A stretch of 64,000 nucleotides of DNA from Nannocystis punicea (lineage in GTDB: Bacteria; Myxococcota_A; Polyangia; Nannocystales; Nannocystaceae), in the NCBI RefSeq assembly GCF_026965555.1, contig NZ_CP114040.1, positions 5,270,001 to 5,334,000 of the forward strand, in the 5' to 3' direction. Each line of letters opens with the position of its first letter. The first letter of the stretch is position 1. Under the pieces are notes generated by a model that searched no databases, was not told the origin of the DNA, and saw only the letters and a program-made list of their open reading frames with translations. The position numbers and the translations under genes were made by a program. This document shows, piece after piece, positions 8,657 to 19,656 of the stretch.

Positions 8657-11410
8657 GTGAACGCTCCGCACCACTCGGCCGACACGCCGGTCATGCGCCA
8701 GTTCCTCGACATCAAGCGTCAGTTCGCCGACGCCATCGTGATGTTCCGGATGGGCGACTTCTACGAGATGTTCTTCGACGACGCGATCACCGTCGCGCCC
8801 GTCCTCGAGATCGCCGTCACCACCCGCGACAAGGGCGAGGTCGAGAACCCGGTGCCGATGGCGGGCGTGCCGTACCACGCGATCGGCGGCTACCTGCGCA
8901 CTCTGGTCGAGCGCGGCTTCAAGGTCGCGATCTGCGAGCAGATGGAGACGCCGGAGCAGGCCCGCCTGCGCAAGGGCCCCAACAAGATCGTCCGCCGCGA
9001 GGTCGTCCGCGTCGTCACCCCGGGCGTCCTGGTCGACGAGGAGCACCTGCGCGGCGAGGAGCCGAACTACCTGGTCGCGCTGGTCCACGACGCCGCCGGC
9101 ACCTACGGCCTCGGCGTGCTCGACATCTCGTGCGGCGAGTTCTTCGTCATGACATGCGAGGGCGCCGGGGCGGTGCGGGCGGCCCTGTCGCGCCTGGCGC
9201 CGCGCGAGATCGTGTGCGAGCCCGGGCTGCACCCGTGGCTGGGGCTCGAGCTGGGCCCGCTGTGTCCGCGGCTCGAGGGCCGCGATCCCGCCGCCGTGGG
9301 CGCCGCGCAGCTGGCCCGCGTCAAGCGCCTGCGCGAGGAGAGCGGCGGCGAGGCGCTGGTGCCGGTCGAGGAGCGGGCCGCCGCGCTCGCGCTGGCCTAC
9401 GCCGAGGACACCCAGCCGGGCCAGACCTTGCTGCTGCACCGTCTGCGGCGCCAGGCCTTCGAGGCCCACCTCGTGCTCGACGACGCCTCGCTGCGCAACC
9501 TCGAGGTGTTCCGCACGCTCCGCGACGGCCAGCGCAAGGGCAGCCTGCTGTGGGCCGTCGACGCCACCCGCACCGCCATGGGCGCGCGCCTCTTGCGGGC
9601 CTGGCTCGGCGCCCCGCTGCGCGCGCTCGGGGCCATCCGCGAGCGCCACGACGCCATCGAGGCGCTGCTCGCCGAGCCGCGGGTGCGCGGCGACCTCCAG
9701 GACCGCCTGCGGGACGTCCGCGACATCGCCCGCCTGGCCGCGCGCGCCCGCCTCGGCACCGTCAGCCCGCGCGAGCTGGCGGCCCTGCGCCAGTCGCTGG
9801 CGGCCCTGCCCGGGGTCGCCGAGCTGCTCGGCGAGCTGGCCCGCCGGCGCGCCCCGCTGCTCACCGAGGGACCGGTCCCCGGGGACATGTCCGCAGGGGC
9901 AGGTTCAAAAAGCCAGGCCGAGGCGGCGCGCCTGCCGGTCCTGCTCGACCTCGGCGAGGACCTGCTGCAGGACGTCCACGCCGCGCTGGTCCGCCTGCTG
10001 GTCGACGACCCGCCGGCGCACCAGCGCGACGGCGGCATGATCCGCGCCGGCGCCGACGCGGAGCTCGACCGCCAGCTCGGCCTGCGCGACGGCGGGCGCG
10101 AGGCGCTGGCGGCGATCGAGGCCCGCGAGCGCGAGCGCACCGGCATCGCCAACCTCCGCGTCCAGCACAACCGCGTGTTCGGCTACTACATCGAGGTCCT
10201 CAAGACCCAGCTGTCGCGGGTCCCGGCCGAGTACGTACGCAAGCAGACCACCGCCAACGCCGAGCGCTACGTCACCGCCGAGCTGGCCGAGCACGAGACC
10301 GCGGTGCTCGGCGCCGTCGCGGCCGCGCTCGAGCGCGAGCAGCAGCTCTTCACCGCGCTGCGCGAGCAGGTCTCGGCCGCCGGCGACCGCCTGCTGGCCG
10401 TCGCCGAGGCGCTGGCGCGGCTCGACGTGCTGGCCGGCCTGGCCGAGATCGCCGAGAGCCACGCGTATGTCCGTCCGGACATGGTCGAAGAGCCAGTCCT
10501 CGACATCGAGGAGGGCCGCCACCCGGTGGTCGAGCGCATGCTCGACGCCGGCCGCTTCGTGCCCAACAACCTGTCGCTGCGCGCCTCGACCACCGCGAGC
10601 GGCGGGGCAGGGCGCCTGGCCCTGCTCACCGGCCCGAACATGGGCGGCAAGAGCACGGCGATGCGCATGGCGGCGCTGGTGGCGATCCTCGCCCACGCGG
10701 GCGCCTTCGTCCCGGCCGTGCGCGCCCGCGTCGGCGTGGTCGACCGCGTGTTCACCCGCGTCGGCGCCGCCGACGACCTCGGCCGCGGCGAGTCGACCTT
10801 CATGGTCGAGATGCGCGAGGCCGCCCAGATCTTGAGCCAGGCGACCCCGCGCAGCCTGGTCCTGCTCGACGAGATCGGCCGCGGCACCGCCACCTACGAC
10901 GGCCTCGCCCTCGCCTGGGCGATCACCGAGTTCCTCCACGACCAGATCGGCTGCCGGGCCCTGTTCGCCACCCACTACCACGAGCTCACGCAGCTGCAGG
11001 CGCGCCTGGTCGGCCTGCGCAACGCCCACGTCACCGTCCACGAGGAGCGCGGCAGCATCGTCTTCCTCCACCGCGTCGAGCCCGGCCCGGCCGAGCGCAG
11101 CTACGGGATCCAGGTCGGTCGCCTCGCCGGCCTGCCGGCGTCGGTCCTGCGGCGGGCGCAGAAGCTGCTCACGCGCCTGGAGCAGGCCCAGGGCGAGGCG
11201 CGGCCGATGCCGCAGCTCGACCTGTTCACCCCGCCCGCGCCGGCCCCGCAGCCGGTCGACGCCGTCCCCCCGCCGCTGGCCGCGATCCTCGCCGATCTGC
11301 GGGCCTTGCACCCCGACGAGCTCAGCCCGCGCAACGCTCACGAGGCCCTGCGCCGGCTCCACGAGCGGCTGGTCGCGGTCGAGGGCGGCGCTGGGGGACA
11401 TGTTCTTTGA
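8657..11410 (+). CDS. mutS: DNA mismatch repair protein MutS
   Basis: MutS recognises mismatches, then recruits MutL using ATP. The 917-residue protein (usual length about 850-880) has the mismatch-reading Phe-X-Glu in GDFYEMF (Phe35, Glu37), lever and clamp regions, Walker A GPNMGGKST (659-667), Walker B SLVLLDEIGRG (about 733-743) and the C-terminal tail. The GTG start follows a -10-like TATTAA by 9 bases, without a Shine-Dalgarno, suggesting a leaderless message. Extra length is partly explained by dispersed palindromes translated in frame: residues 409-421 (GDMSAGAGSKSQA) come from the copy at 9881-9917, and the copy at 11393-11430 forms the stop region. mutL is not in the window. Whether the insertion affects function is unknown; it falls in the connector/lever part, away from the ATPase. 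Confidence 0.97.
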   Translation: MNAPHHSADTPVMRQFLDIKRQFADAIVMFRMGDFYEMFFDDAITVAPVLEIAVTTRDKGEVENPVPMAGVPYHAIGGYLRTLVERGFKVAICEQMETPEQARLRKGPNKIVRREVVRVVTPGVLVDEEHLRGEEPNYLVALVHDAAGTYGLGVLDISCGEFFVMTCEGAGAVRAALSRLAPREIVCEPGLHPWLGLELGPLCPRLEGRDPAAVGAAQLARVKRLREESGGEALVPVEERAAALALAYAEDTQPGQTLLLHRLRRQAFEAHLVLDDASLRNLEVFRTLRDGQRKGSLLWAVDATRTAMGARLLRAWLGAPLRALGAIRERHDAIEALLAEPRVRGDLQDRLRDVRDIARLAARARLGTVSPRELAALRQSLAALPGVAELLGELARRRAPLLTEGPVPGDMSAGAGSKSQAEAARLPVLLDLGEDLLQDVHAALVRLLVDDPPAHQRDGGMIRAGADAELDRQLGLRDGGREALAAIEARERERTGIANLRVQHNRVFGYYIEVLKTQLSRVPAEYVRKQTTANAERYVTAELAEHETAVLGAVAAALEREQQLFTALREQVSAAGDRLLAVAEALARLDVLAGLAEIAESHAYVRPDMVEEPVLDIEEGRHPVVERMLDAGRFVPNNLSLRASTTASGGAGRLALLTGPNMGGKSTAMRMAALVAILAHAGAFVPAVRARVGVVDRVFTRVGAADDLGRGESTFMVEMREAAQILSQATPRSLVLLDEIGRGTATYDGLALAWAITEFLHDQIGCRALFATHYHELTQLQARLVGLRNAHVTVHEERGSIVFLHRVEPGPAERSYGIQVGRLAGLPASVLRRAQKLLTRLEQAQGEARPMPQLDLFTPPAPAPQPVDAVPPPLAAILADLRALHPDELSPRNAHEALRRLHERLVAVEGGAGGHVL
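9881..9917. repeat. Dispersed palindromic element, in-frame copy in mutS
   Basis: Begins GGGGACATGTCCGCAGGGGC and continues AGGTTCAAAAAGCCAGG. The part reading ATGTCC-GCAGGTTC aligns with the copy in the recombinase gene at 15273-15297; both are translated in the same frame, as MS-x-x-AGSK. Confidence 0.7.
10467..10496. repeat. Dispersed palindromic element, second copy in mutS
   Basis: ATGTCCGTCCGGACAT is a perfect 6-bp inverted repeat with a 4-base loop, followed by GGTCGAAGAGCCAG as at 4723 and 51719. Confidence 0.55.
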
Positions 11411-11430
11411 GCCATGTCTGAACGTGCAGC
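11393..11430. repeat. Dispersed palindromic element spanning the mutS stop
   Basis: GGGGGACATGTTC, then TTTGAGCCATGTCTGAAC and GTGCAGC. The mutS stop codon (11408-11410) is inside the element. Confidence 0.6.
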
Positions 11431-11485
11431 ATCATCCACATTCGAGGACTCAACGCGCGCGTCCGTCCGGGGCAAGCTCGCCCTT

Positions 11486-12487
11486 ATGCCTCGCGCACGC
11501 CTCTGCCTGACCGATTTGCTGGGCGTCTTGCTGAGTGTCTTGGCCCTCGCGGCGACCTCGCTCGCCTGCCCGGCGCTGGTCCCCGACGAGGGCGCGAGCA
11601 GCGACAGCGGCGGCGCCGACACCTCGACCTCGGAGCCGGCCCCGCCGGACCTGCCGCCACCTGGCCCCGAGGACATCGTCGTCGCCACCTTCAACGTGCA
11701 CCTGTTCTTCGACATGGTGTGCGACAGCGGCTCGTGCGGCGGCGGGGCGTTCGAGGAGGTCTACTCGCAGGCCGAGTTCGACTACCGCGCCGACCAGATC
11801 GCCGACGCCATCGACGGGCTGAAGGCCGACGTGGTGCTCCTGCAAGAGGTCGAGAGCGAGGCCTGCCTCGACGCGCTGGTCGAGCGCCTGCCGCAGTTCC
11901 AGACCGCGTACCTCGGCGAGACCGGCTTCGTGGCCTCGATCGACACCGCGATCCTCTCGACCTTGCCGCTGATCGAGATCCGCAGCCACGGCGAGGCCCC
12001 GATCCCGCTGCCGGGCGGCGGCTCGACCCACTTCGCCCGCGACTACCTCGAGGCCCACCTCGACGCCGGCGGTCGGCGCCTGATCGCCTTCGTCGCCCAC
12101 TTCAAGTCGAAGAACGACGACGACCCCGAGCGCCGCCTCGCCGAGGCGACCGCCGCCCGCGACCTGATCGACCTCGCCGCCGACAACTACCCCGACGCGC
12201 TGGTGCTGATGGGCGGCGACCTCAACGACGTACCCGAGTCGCAGCCGCTGCAGGCGATCGAGGCCGGCGGCGGCACCGAGCGCGTCGCCGCCGAGCTGGG
12301 CGACGACGACTGGACCTACGTGTACGACGGCGACACGCGCGCCCTCGACCACCTCTACCTGTCCACCCGCAGCGGCGGCGGCAGCTTCGTCAAGGGCACC
12401 GCCCGCGTCCTCCGCGGCGCCGGCACCGACGGCTGGGGCGGCTCGGATCACGCCGCAGTGCGCGGCACCTTCCGCGTCGGCGGCTGA
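11486..12487 (+). CDS. Endonuclease/exonuclease/phosphatase-fold lipoprotein
   Basis: A 333-residue exported protein of the DNase I-like superfamily. The signal sequence ends in a lipobox (ATSLAC), followed by a Ser/Asp/Thr-rich linker, so the enzyme should sit on a membrane facing outwards. Fold motifs in order: ATFNVHLFF, LLQEVES (catalytic Glu), AHFKSKND, GGDLNDVPES (Asp/Asn), LDHLYLS and GSDHAAV (catalytic Asp-His). Members cleave phosphodiester or phosphomonoester bonds in nucleic acids, lipids or small molecules; the substrate is not predictable. ATG 11486 is chosen because a signal peptide starts there; an ATG at 11414 lies within the palindromic element and would give an unlikely 24-residue extension. 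Confidence 0.85.
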   Translation: MPRARLCLTDLLGVLLSVLALAATSLACPALVPDEGASSDSGGADTSTSEPAPPDLPPPGPEDIVVATFNVHLFFDMVCDSGSCGGGAFEEVYSQAEFDYRADQIADAIDGLKADVVLLQEVESEACLDALVERLPQFQTAYLGETGFVASIDTAILSTLPLIEIRSHGEAPIPLPGGGSTHFARDYLEAHLDAGGRRLIAFVAHFKSKNDDDPERRLAEATAARDLIDLAADNYPDALVLMGGDLNDVPESQPLQAIEAGGGTERVAAELGDDDWTYVYDGDTRALDHLYLSTRSGGGSFVKGTARVLRGAGTDGWGGSDHAAVRGTFRVGG

Positions 12488-12681
12488 GCGTCGTTCGCCG
12501 GCGTGAGCACCTCGCCGAAGGGACGCTCGTGCGCAACAAAGTCGCGCGAGCTGAGCTGCTCGAGCGCGAGAGGTTCAGCGCGGTGCCCCGGGTCGCGGTG
12601 ACCCGCGCGGCAGGGCAGGGCGCCGCTCCGCATCGGGGCAGCCAGCGCGCGCACCTGTGATACCGTGAGGCCCGCTCCAGC

Positions 12682-14358
12682 ATGCGCGTTCGGCCCATCC
12701 TCCCGCTGCTCGCCGCGCTCGCGCTCCCCTGCGCGTGCGCCCGCGAGGAGTTCGCGCCGCAGCGTTCGGTCGTGTGCGAGGGCGAGGTCGACGTCCCCGA
12801 TCCGGCCCTGCGCGCGCTGCTCCTCGACATCCTCGCCGATCCCGAGGCGCACGACGACGACAGCACCACCGGCGAGCCCGTGCTCACCGCGGAGTCGCTG
12901 GCCACGCTCACCGGCTTGCAAGCGGCCGAGCTGGGGATCGCCGACCTGCAGGGGCTCGAGTGCGCCGTCAACCTCCGCACCCTCGGCCTCGCGCGCAACG
13001 AGATCGCCGACATCCGCCCGCTGACCTGGCTCACCGAGCTGCGCGAGGTCGAGCTGTCGGAGAACCCGATCGTGGGCCACGATCCGCTGGCCCGCCTCGT
13101 CGAGCTCGAGAAGCTCGTGCTCGGCGGCGCCGGCGTGAAGTCGATCGCCTTCGTCGCCGGCATGACCGCGCTGCGTCACCTCGACGTCGCCCGCGGCGAG
13201 GTCGACGACCTCGCCCCGCTCGCCGGCCTCGTCGAGCTCGAGTCGCTCGTCCTGTCCGACAACAAGATCGGCGACCTCGGCCCGCTCGCCGGCCTCCATC
13301 AATTGTTCGCGCTCTCGCTCAACGGCAACGCCGTCGGCGACCTCGGCCCGCTCGCCGGCCTCGAGCGGCTCGAGTACCTCGACCTCGACGAGAACGCGAT
13401 CGAGTCGCTCGCCCCGCTGGCCGACCTGGTCCGCCTACGGCGCCTCGAGGCCAACGCCAACGCCCTCCGCGACACCAGCGGCCTGGCCGGCAAGCCCGAC
13501 CTCGTCGAGCTCGGGCTCGAGAAGAACCAGATCGCCGCGCTCACCGACCTCACCGGCCTCACCGGCCTCGTCACCCTCGACCTCGACGAGAACCTGCTCA
13601 CCAGCCTCGACGGCCTCGAGGTGCTGCCGCAGCTGCGTACGCTCACCGCCCGGATCAACGCCATCGCCGACATCGGCGCGGTCGCCGGGCTCGCCGACCT
13701 GCGACGCCTCGACCTGCGCGACAACCCGGGCCTCGACGACCTCGGCCCCGTCGCCGGCCTGCAGTACCTCGACTACCTCGGCCTCGGCGGGCAGGGCGTC
13801 GCGCCGGACCTCGCGCCGCTGACCGGCCTCCCGCTGCTGCGCCAGCTCGACCTCATCGACGGCGCCACCGACGACTACACGGTCGTCACCACCTTGCCGG
13901 CGCTCCGCGTCCTGCGGCTGCTCAACGCCCCGCTCGACGTCGCCGACCTCGAGGCGATCGCCGGCGTCACCGCGCTCACCACCCTCGACATCTCCGGCGC
14001 CCCCGTGACCGACCTCGGCCCGCTCGCGCCGCTCACCGCCCTGGTCGACTTCACCGCCAGTGGCACCCGGATCACCGCGCTGGGCCCCGTCACCGACTGG
14101 CTCGAGCTCGACTTCCTCCGCGTCGCTCGCACCCCGCTGCAGAGCCTCGACGGGATCGAGACGGTGCTCGGCGTCGACCAGATCGACATCAGCGACACCC
14201 AGGTCGACGACATCAGCGCGCTGCTCGGCATCAAGGCGTTCCGCAAGAACGACCGCCTCGATGCCCGCGGCGCCCCGCTCGACGACGGCGACTGCGCCGA
14301 CATCCGCGCCCTCCGCGAGCGCGGCGTGACCGTCCTCGCCGACCCCGCGTGTGAGTGA
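12682..14358 (+). CDS. Leucine-rich-repeat lipoprotein
   Basis: The 558-residue protein has a signal sequence with lipobox (LALPCAC) and then some twenty leucine-rich repeats of about 22 residues of the internalin type, for example LAPLAGLVELESLVLSDNKI, with Asp at the turn positions. LRR proteins of this kind bind partner proteins; here it would be displayed on the cell surface or periplasmic face. A short acidic segment before the repeats and a capping segment with two cysteines (DDGDCADI ... DPACE) at the end suggest a disulfide-closed C-cap. The 194-base spacer before it shows no gene. No clear ribosome binding site is seen. Confidence 0.88.
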   Translation: MRVRPILPLLAALALPCACAREEFAPQRSVVCEGEVDVPDPALRALLLDILADPEAHDDDSTTGEPVLTAESLATLTGLQAAELGIADLQGLECAVNLRTLGLARNEIADIRPLTWLTELREVELSENPIVGHDPLARLVELEKLVLGGAGVKSIAFVAGMTALRHLDVARGEVDDLAPLAGLVELESLVLSDNKIGDLGPLAGLHQLFALSLNGNAVGDLGPLAGLERLEYLDLDENAIESLAPLADLVRLRRLEANANALRDTSGLAGKPDLVELGLEKNQIAALTDLTGLTGLVTLDLDENLLTSLDGLEVLPQLRTLTARINAIADIGAVAGLADLRRLDLRDNPGLDDLGPVAGLQYLDYLGLGGQGVAPDLAPLTGLPLLRQLDLIDGATDDYTVVTTLPALRVLRLLNAPLDVADLEAIAGVTALTTLDISGAPVTDLGPLAPLTALVDFTASGTRITALGPVTDWLELDFLRVARTPLQSLDGIETVLGVDQIDISDTQVDDISALLGIKAFRKNDRLDARGAPLDDGDCADIRALRERGVTVLADPACE

Positions 14359-14649
14359 GCGGGCGCGGGCGGGTAGCGACGAGCCCGCGCCCAGCATGTC
14401 GGAAAGGACAGGTGCAGGGAGCCGCCCGAGGGCAGTGGACCCGCGACGAGCCGGGGCGTGGATGTCTTGAAAGACATGTCGAATCCGCAGGTCTCAAGGT
14501 GCTCCCGTGCGCCGCGGCAGCCACGCGCGAGGCCCGCTCGCTCGCAGGTCCCCGGGCGGCAGAAGTCCTCCGGCGCGCCTCGCGTCCCGGCGGCCTCGCC
14601 GGCGCGACGCAAATTTCGTGACCCGGCGGCCTCGCGCTACACCTCGGGC
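14359..14649. other. Spacer carrying two dispersed palindromes
   Basis: This 291-base spacer between the LRR lipoprotein and the recombinase has no credible gene. It contains element copies at 14394-14418 (GCATGTCGGAAAGGACAGG) and 14462-14495, where ATGTCTTGAAAGACAT is a perfect palindrome with a 2-base centre. Confidence 0.6.
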
Positions 14650-15642
14650 ATGCGCGACGCGGTCGAGCGCTTTCTCGAGCACCTGCGGGACGAGCGGAGG
14701 CTCTCGCCGCACACCCTCCGGGCCTATCGCGGCGACCTGCTCGACTTCCTCGACCGCTTCGAGGCCCGCCGCGGGCGGGCGGCCGAGCTCGCCGATCTGG
14801 GCGTGCGCGAGGTCCGGGCCGACCTCGCCGAGCGCTTCGGCGAGCAGGCCGCCAGCACCTCCGCGCGCAAGCTCTCGACCCTGCGCAGCTTCGCCGAGTT
14901 CCTGCGCCGGCGCGGAGAGCTGGCCGACAACGAGGCCGCGCTGGTGCGTCGGCCCAAGCTGCCGCAGCGGCTGCCGGTCGCGCTCCCGGTCGAGGACCTC
15001 ACCGACATCATCGACGGCCCCGGCCACGCCGACGGCGCGCTCGGCCTGCGCGACCGCGCGATCCTCGAGATCCTCTACGGCGCCGGCCTGCGCGTCGGCG
15101 AGTGCGTCGCCCTCGACCTCGAGCACCTGCGCTGGGACGGCGACGAGCTGACGCTGCGGGTCGTCGGCGGCAAGGGCAACAAGGACCGCGAGGTCCCGCT
15201 GGGTGGACCCGGCGCCGCCGCCGTGCGGGCCTGGCTCCGCGTCCGCGAGCAGCTCGTGCCGCCCGCGCGGCGCATGTCCGAAAGTGCAGGTTCGAAGCGC
15301 GCCCCCGCGAAGGGCGAGCGGGCGCTGTTCCTCGGCCGTCGCGGCCAGCGGATCGGCGATCGCAGCGTGCGCGCCCTAGTCTACCGCCGCTGCGAGTCGA
15401 CCGGGGCGCGCGCCCGCGTCGGCCCGCACGGCCTGCGCCACAGCTTCGCCACCCACCTGCTCGAGGGCGGCTGCGACCTGCGCAGCATCCAGGCCATGCT
15501 CGGTCACGCGAGCCTCAGCACCACCCAGCGCTACACCCACCTCGACCTCGGCCGGATCGTCGACGTCTACGAGCGCGCCCACCCGCGCGCCCGGGCGACC
15601 GCCGCCGAGCCGGCCCAGAGCCGCGCACGCCGCCGCGCGTGA
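14650..15642 (+). CDS. XerC/XerD-type tyrosine recombinase
   Basis: A 330-residue site-specific recombinase, of the group that resolves chromosome dimers at dif. The N-terminal SAM-like core-binding domain covers residues 1-95. Catalytic residues are complete: Arg148 (GAGLRVGE), Lys175 (GGKGNKDRE), His260 and Arg263 (HGLRHSFATH), His286 (LGHAS) and the nucleophile Tyr295 (TTQRYTHL). ATG 14650 gives the usual N-terminus; longer readings run into the repeat-bearing spacer. Residues 209-216 (MSESAGSK) come from a dispersed palindrome inserted between the catalytic core strands and the helix before box II, a surface loop in this family. No neighbouring gene or dif-like site shows whether this is XerC, XerD or an element integrase; absence of other mobile genes favours Xer. 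Confidence 0.9.
   Translation: MRDAVERFLEHLRDERRLSPHTLRAYRGDLLDFLDRFEARRGRAAELADLGVREVRADLAERFGEQAASTSARKLSTLRSFAEFLRRRGELADNEAALVRRPKLPQRLPVALPVEDLTDIIDGPGHADGALGLRDRAILEILYGAGLRVGECVALDLEHLRWDGDELTLRVVGGKGNKDREVPLGGPGAAAVRAWLRVREQLVPPARRMSESAGSKRAPAKGERALFLGRRGQRIGDRSVRALVYRRCESTGARARVGPHGLRHSFATHLLEGGCDLRSIQAMLGHASLSTTQRYTHLDLGRIVDVYERAHPRARATAAEPAQSRARRRA
15273..15297. repeat. Dispersed palindromic element, in-frame copy in recombinase gene
   Basis: CATGTCCGAAAGTGCAGG followed by TTCGAAG. Very similar to the mutS copy at 9881 and read in the same frame relative to the protein. Confidence 0.7.
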
Positions 15643-15831
15643 AGCGGTGCAGCGGCTCCGCCGCGAACGCGAGCGTGAGCCGAGCCAGCGCCCGACGCGG
15701 CGGCGAACGCGAGCCAGTGCATGTCGCTCGGCCGCGAGCCCGAGCCCGACTAGGACCCGCACCCATCGCCGCGGCCGCGAGCCTGCGCGGGTCTTCGGCG
15801 GTCCCGGGCAGCTGTCGCTGTTCGAGCTCGA

Positions 15832-15900
15832 GGACATGTCGAATGGGACATGCCTCATGAAGCATGGCACTTTGGACATGCCTCCGAGGGCATGTCCAAT
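15832..15900. repeat. Cluster of dispersed palindromes
   Basis: Four half-elements in 69 bases: GGACATGTCGAATGGGACATG, cleanly followed by a CATGAAGCATGG unit, TTTGGACATG and GAGGGCATGTCC. They lie in the 282-base spacer between the convergent recombinase and M23 peptidase genes, where a terminator would be expected. Confidence 0.6.
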
Positions 15901-15924
15901 TTACGCGCGAGCCCCAGTCGGCCC

Positions 15925-17037
15925 TCAGAGCGCGGCGTCGAGCAGCACCTCGGCGGAGCCACGCTGCTTGCGCTCCAGCCGGTCGGTGGCGGTGCGGCGC
16001 ACGCGGTCGCTGCGGACCGGCATCTCGCGCTCGTACCAGGCGCCGTCGATGTACACGTCGACGAACGGGGCGGGCAGGCCGAGCTCGCCCTGCGGCGAGG
16101 TCGCCTTGGTCGCCACGTGGAAGTGGATGTGGGGCCCGCTGCTGTGGCCCGAGTTGCCGACCTTGCCGAGCTCCTGGCCGAGCTCGACCTTGTCGCCGAC
16201 CTTCACCTTCACCGTGCCCGGGATCATGTGCCACAGCGACGACGCCTCGCCGAACCCGTGGTCGATGACGACGCCGTTGCCGCCGCCCTCGCCGGTGGCC
16301 CCGGGGCCGTTCTCGGCCACGTCGTTGACGGCCCGGATCACCGTCCCCGAGGCGGGCGCCAGCACCGGGTAGCCGTAGCAGTACGAGGCCTTGTTGCCGG
16401 TGCCGCCGACCGGCTTGCTGCGGCCACCCTTCATCACGACCATGTCGTACGCGAAGCGCTGGCCGCGGTGGTTGTGGTGGTAGTTCGTCATGCGGCGCGG
16501 GCCGCCGTGCACGATGGTCCACTCGCCGGTGCTCACGAAGTGCAGGCGCGTCACCGTCGAGTAGCGGCGGGCCGGGCCGGCGATCTGCTCGAACGCCAGG
16601 TGTTCGCGGACCAGCAGGCGGTCGAGCGCGCGGTCGGGGGTGATGGCGAACTGGAACAGCACCTGCCGCACCTTGCGGTCGGGCGCGCCGGCCTTGCCGC
16701 GGGCGTAGACCACCAGGCCCGAGTACCAGGTCAGATCGCCTTCCTTGTGGACCTTCTCTTCGAGGATCCCGATCGGCTGGCCGTAGCGGCTCCGCAGGCG
16801 CTCGCCGGTGGCTGCCAGCTCCGGCGGGCGTACTACCGACTTGAGGCTGGGGGACATCCACGCGTGCAGCTCCGACACGCGGCCCAGGAGGAGCCCGTTG
16901 ATCAGGCGATCCGCCTCCGGCATCAGCGCCGACGTCGGCTTCAGCGACGCGTGGTTGGGCTCGCGCAGCTCCTTGGGCTTGCAGCCGAGCCCGGCGGCCA
17001 GCGACAGCGCGACGACGAGGACCCGCAGGGGGTGCAT
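15925..17037 (-). CDS. M23-family metallopeptidase lipoprotein
   Basis: A 370-residue exported protein with lipobox LAAGLGC. An N-terminal domain (about residues 45-150) resembles the small DUF3887-type fold found before peptidases (GRVSELHAWMSPSLKSVV). The C-terminal half is an M23/LytM zinc peptidase domain with HRGQRFAYDMVV (His and Asp ligands), GGGNGVVIDHG and the HxH motif in SGPHIHFHV. All expected zinc ligands are present, so it should cut peptide cross-links in peptidoglycan or act as a regulator of other hydrolases. The gene is convergent with the recombinase and divergent from the J-domain gene. No Shine-Dalgarno of note. Confidence 0.9.
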   Translation of the reverse strand: MHPLRVLVVALSLAAGLGCKPKELREPNHASLKPTSALMPEADRLINGLLLGRVSELHAWMSPSLKSVVRPPELAATGERLRSRYGQPIGILEEKVHKEGDLTWYSGLVVYARGKAGAPDRKVRQVLFQFAITPDRALDRLLVREHLAFEQIAGPARRYSTVTRLHFVSTGEWTIVHGGPRRMTNYHHNHRGQRFAYDMVVMKGGRSKPVGGTGNKASYCYGYPVLAPASGTVIRAVNDVAENGPGATGEGGGNGVVIDHGFGEASSLWHMIPGTVKVKVGDKVELGQELGKVGNSGHSSGPHIHFHVATKATSPQGELGLPAPFVDVYIDGAWYEREMPVRSDRVRRTATDRLERKQRGSAEVLLDAAL

Positions 17038-17226
17038 GCCGGCGTCATCCTAGCTGTTCTCTCGCGGCCTTCACCGGGCGTCCGCGCTCCCTCACCGGCG
17101 CCTCGGGACCCTCGGGACCGCCGCGAGGTCCGCGGACCCGGGCCGTCTCGAGGCGCGATTTTGTGACGATCTTCACCTCGGTCGGCGCGCGAACGCGAGC
17201 GTCCCCGGGGTAGGCTCGTTTTCGCC

Positions 17227-17742
17227 ATGCGTCCCGCCACCGCCGTCGAAATGCCGCTCCACGGCCCGTCCAGCCCGGTGCTGCACGCGCCGTCGGCCGC
17301 CTCGCCGCCGTCGTGGACGGCCGGCGATCCGGTCGCGCGCTGGTTGGCCGCGTGTCGTTGCGTCGGCGGTCGCTGGAGCGTGCGGCTCGAGCTGCGCGGT
17401 GGCCCGCGCGTCCGCGACGATCTCGACCTCGCGCGCGCCGAGCAGGACCGCTTGCTCGCGTTGTGGGCGCGGCGCGATCAGATCGGTCACTTCGAGCGAC
17501 TGGGACTCGCGCCGACCGGCGACGGCGCCGCGATCCGTCGCGCCTGGCTCGAGACCTGTCGCCACCTGCACCCGGATCGTTACTACGGCAAACGGCTCGG
17601 CGCGTTCGCGGCGATCCTCGCCGAACTCTTCGATCGCGCCCGGGCGTCCGCCGAGTTCCTCGCCGATCCTCGGCGTCGAGCCCGCTACCTGGCGGAGCTC
17701 GAAGTGGACGGCCGCGACGAGGTCGACACCGGAGCGCGCTGA
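17227..17742 (+). CDS. J-domain protein, probable partner of the adjacent Hsp70
   Basis: The 171-residue protein has a J domain in its second half (about residues 87-155): HFERLGLAPTGDGAAIRRAW, the HPD tripeptide at 115-117 within LHPDRYYG, and a final helix DPRRRARYLAEL. J domains stimulate ATP hydrolysis by Hsp70. The first 85 residues are not of a known DnaJ type and contain neither Gly/Phe nor zinc-finger regions, so it is a type III co-chaperone. Its position 72 bases before an Hsp70 paralogue on the same strand suggests that the pair works together. A TAGGCT hexamer ends 10 bases before the ATG. Confidence 0.82.
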   Translation: MRPATAVEMPLHGPSSPVLHAPSAASPPSWTAGDPVARWLAACRCVGGRWSVRLELRGGPRVRDDLDLARAEQDRLLALWARRDQIGHFERLGLAPTGDGAAIRRAWLETCRHLHPDRYYGKRLGAFAAILAELFDRARASAEFLADPRRRARYLAELEVDGRDEVDTGAR

Positions 17743-17814
17743 GCCATGTGTCTCTACACACGGCTTTTTGCGCGGCAGCCCACGCCCTGAGCGTGGTAGG
17801 TCTGCGACCTCGTC

Positions 17815-19656
<1,842 letters not shown>

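Noticed and set aside
14650..15642. Integrase of an integrated element with attachment sites
   Set aside because: No flanking direct repeats, tRNA or phage genes were seen, so a Xer-type role is more likely.
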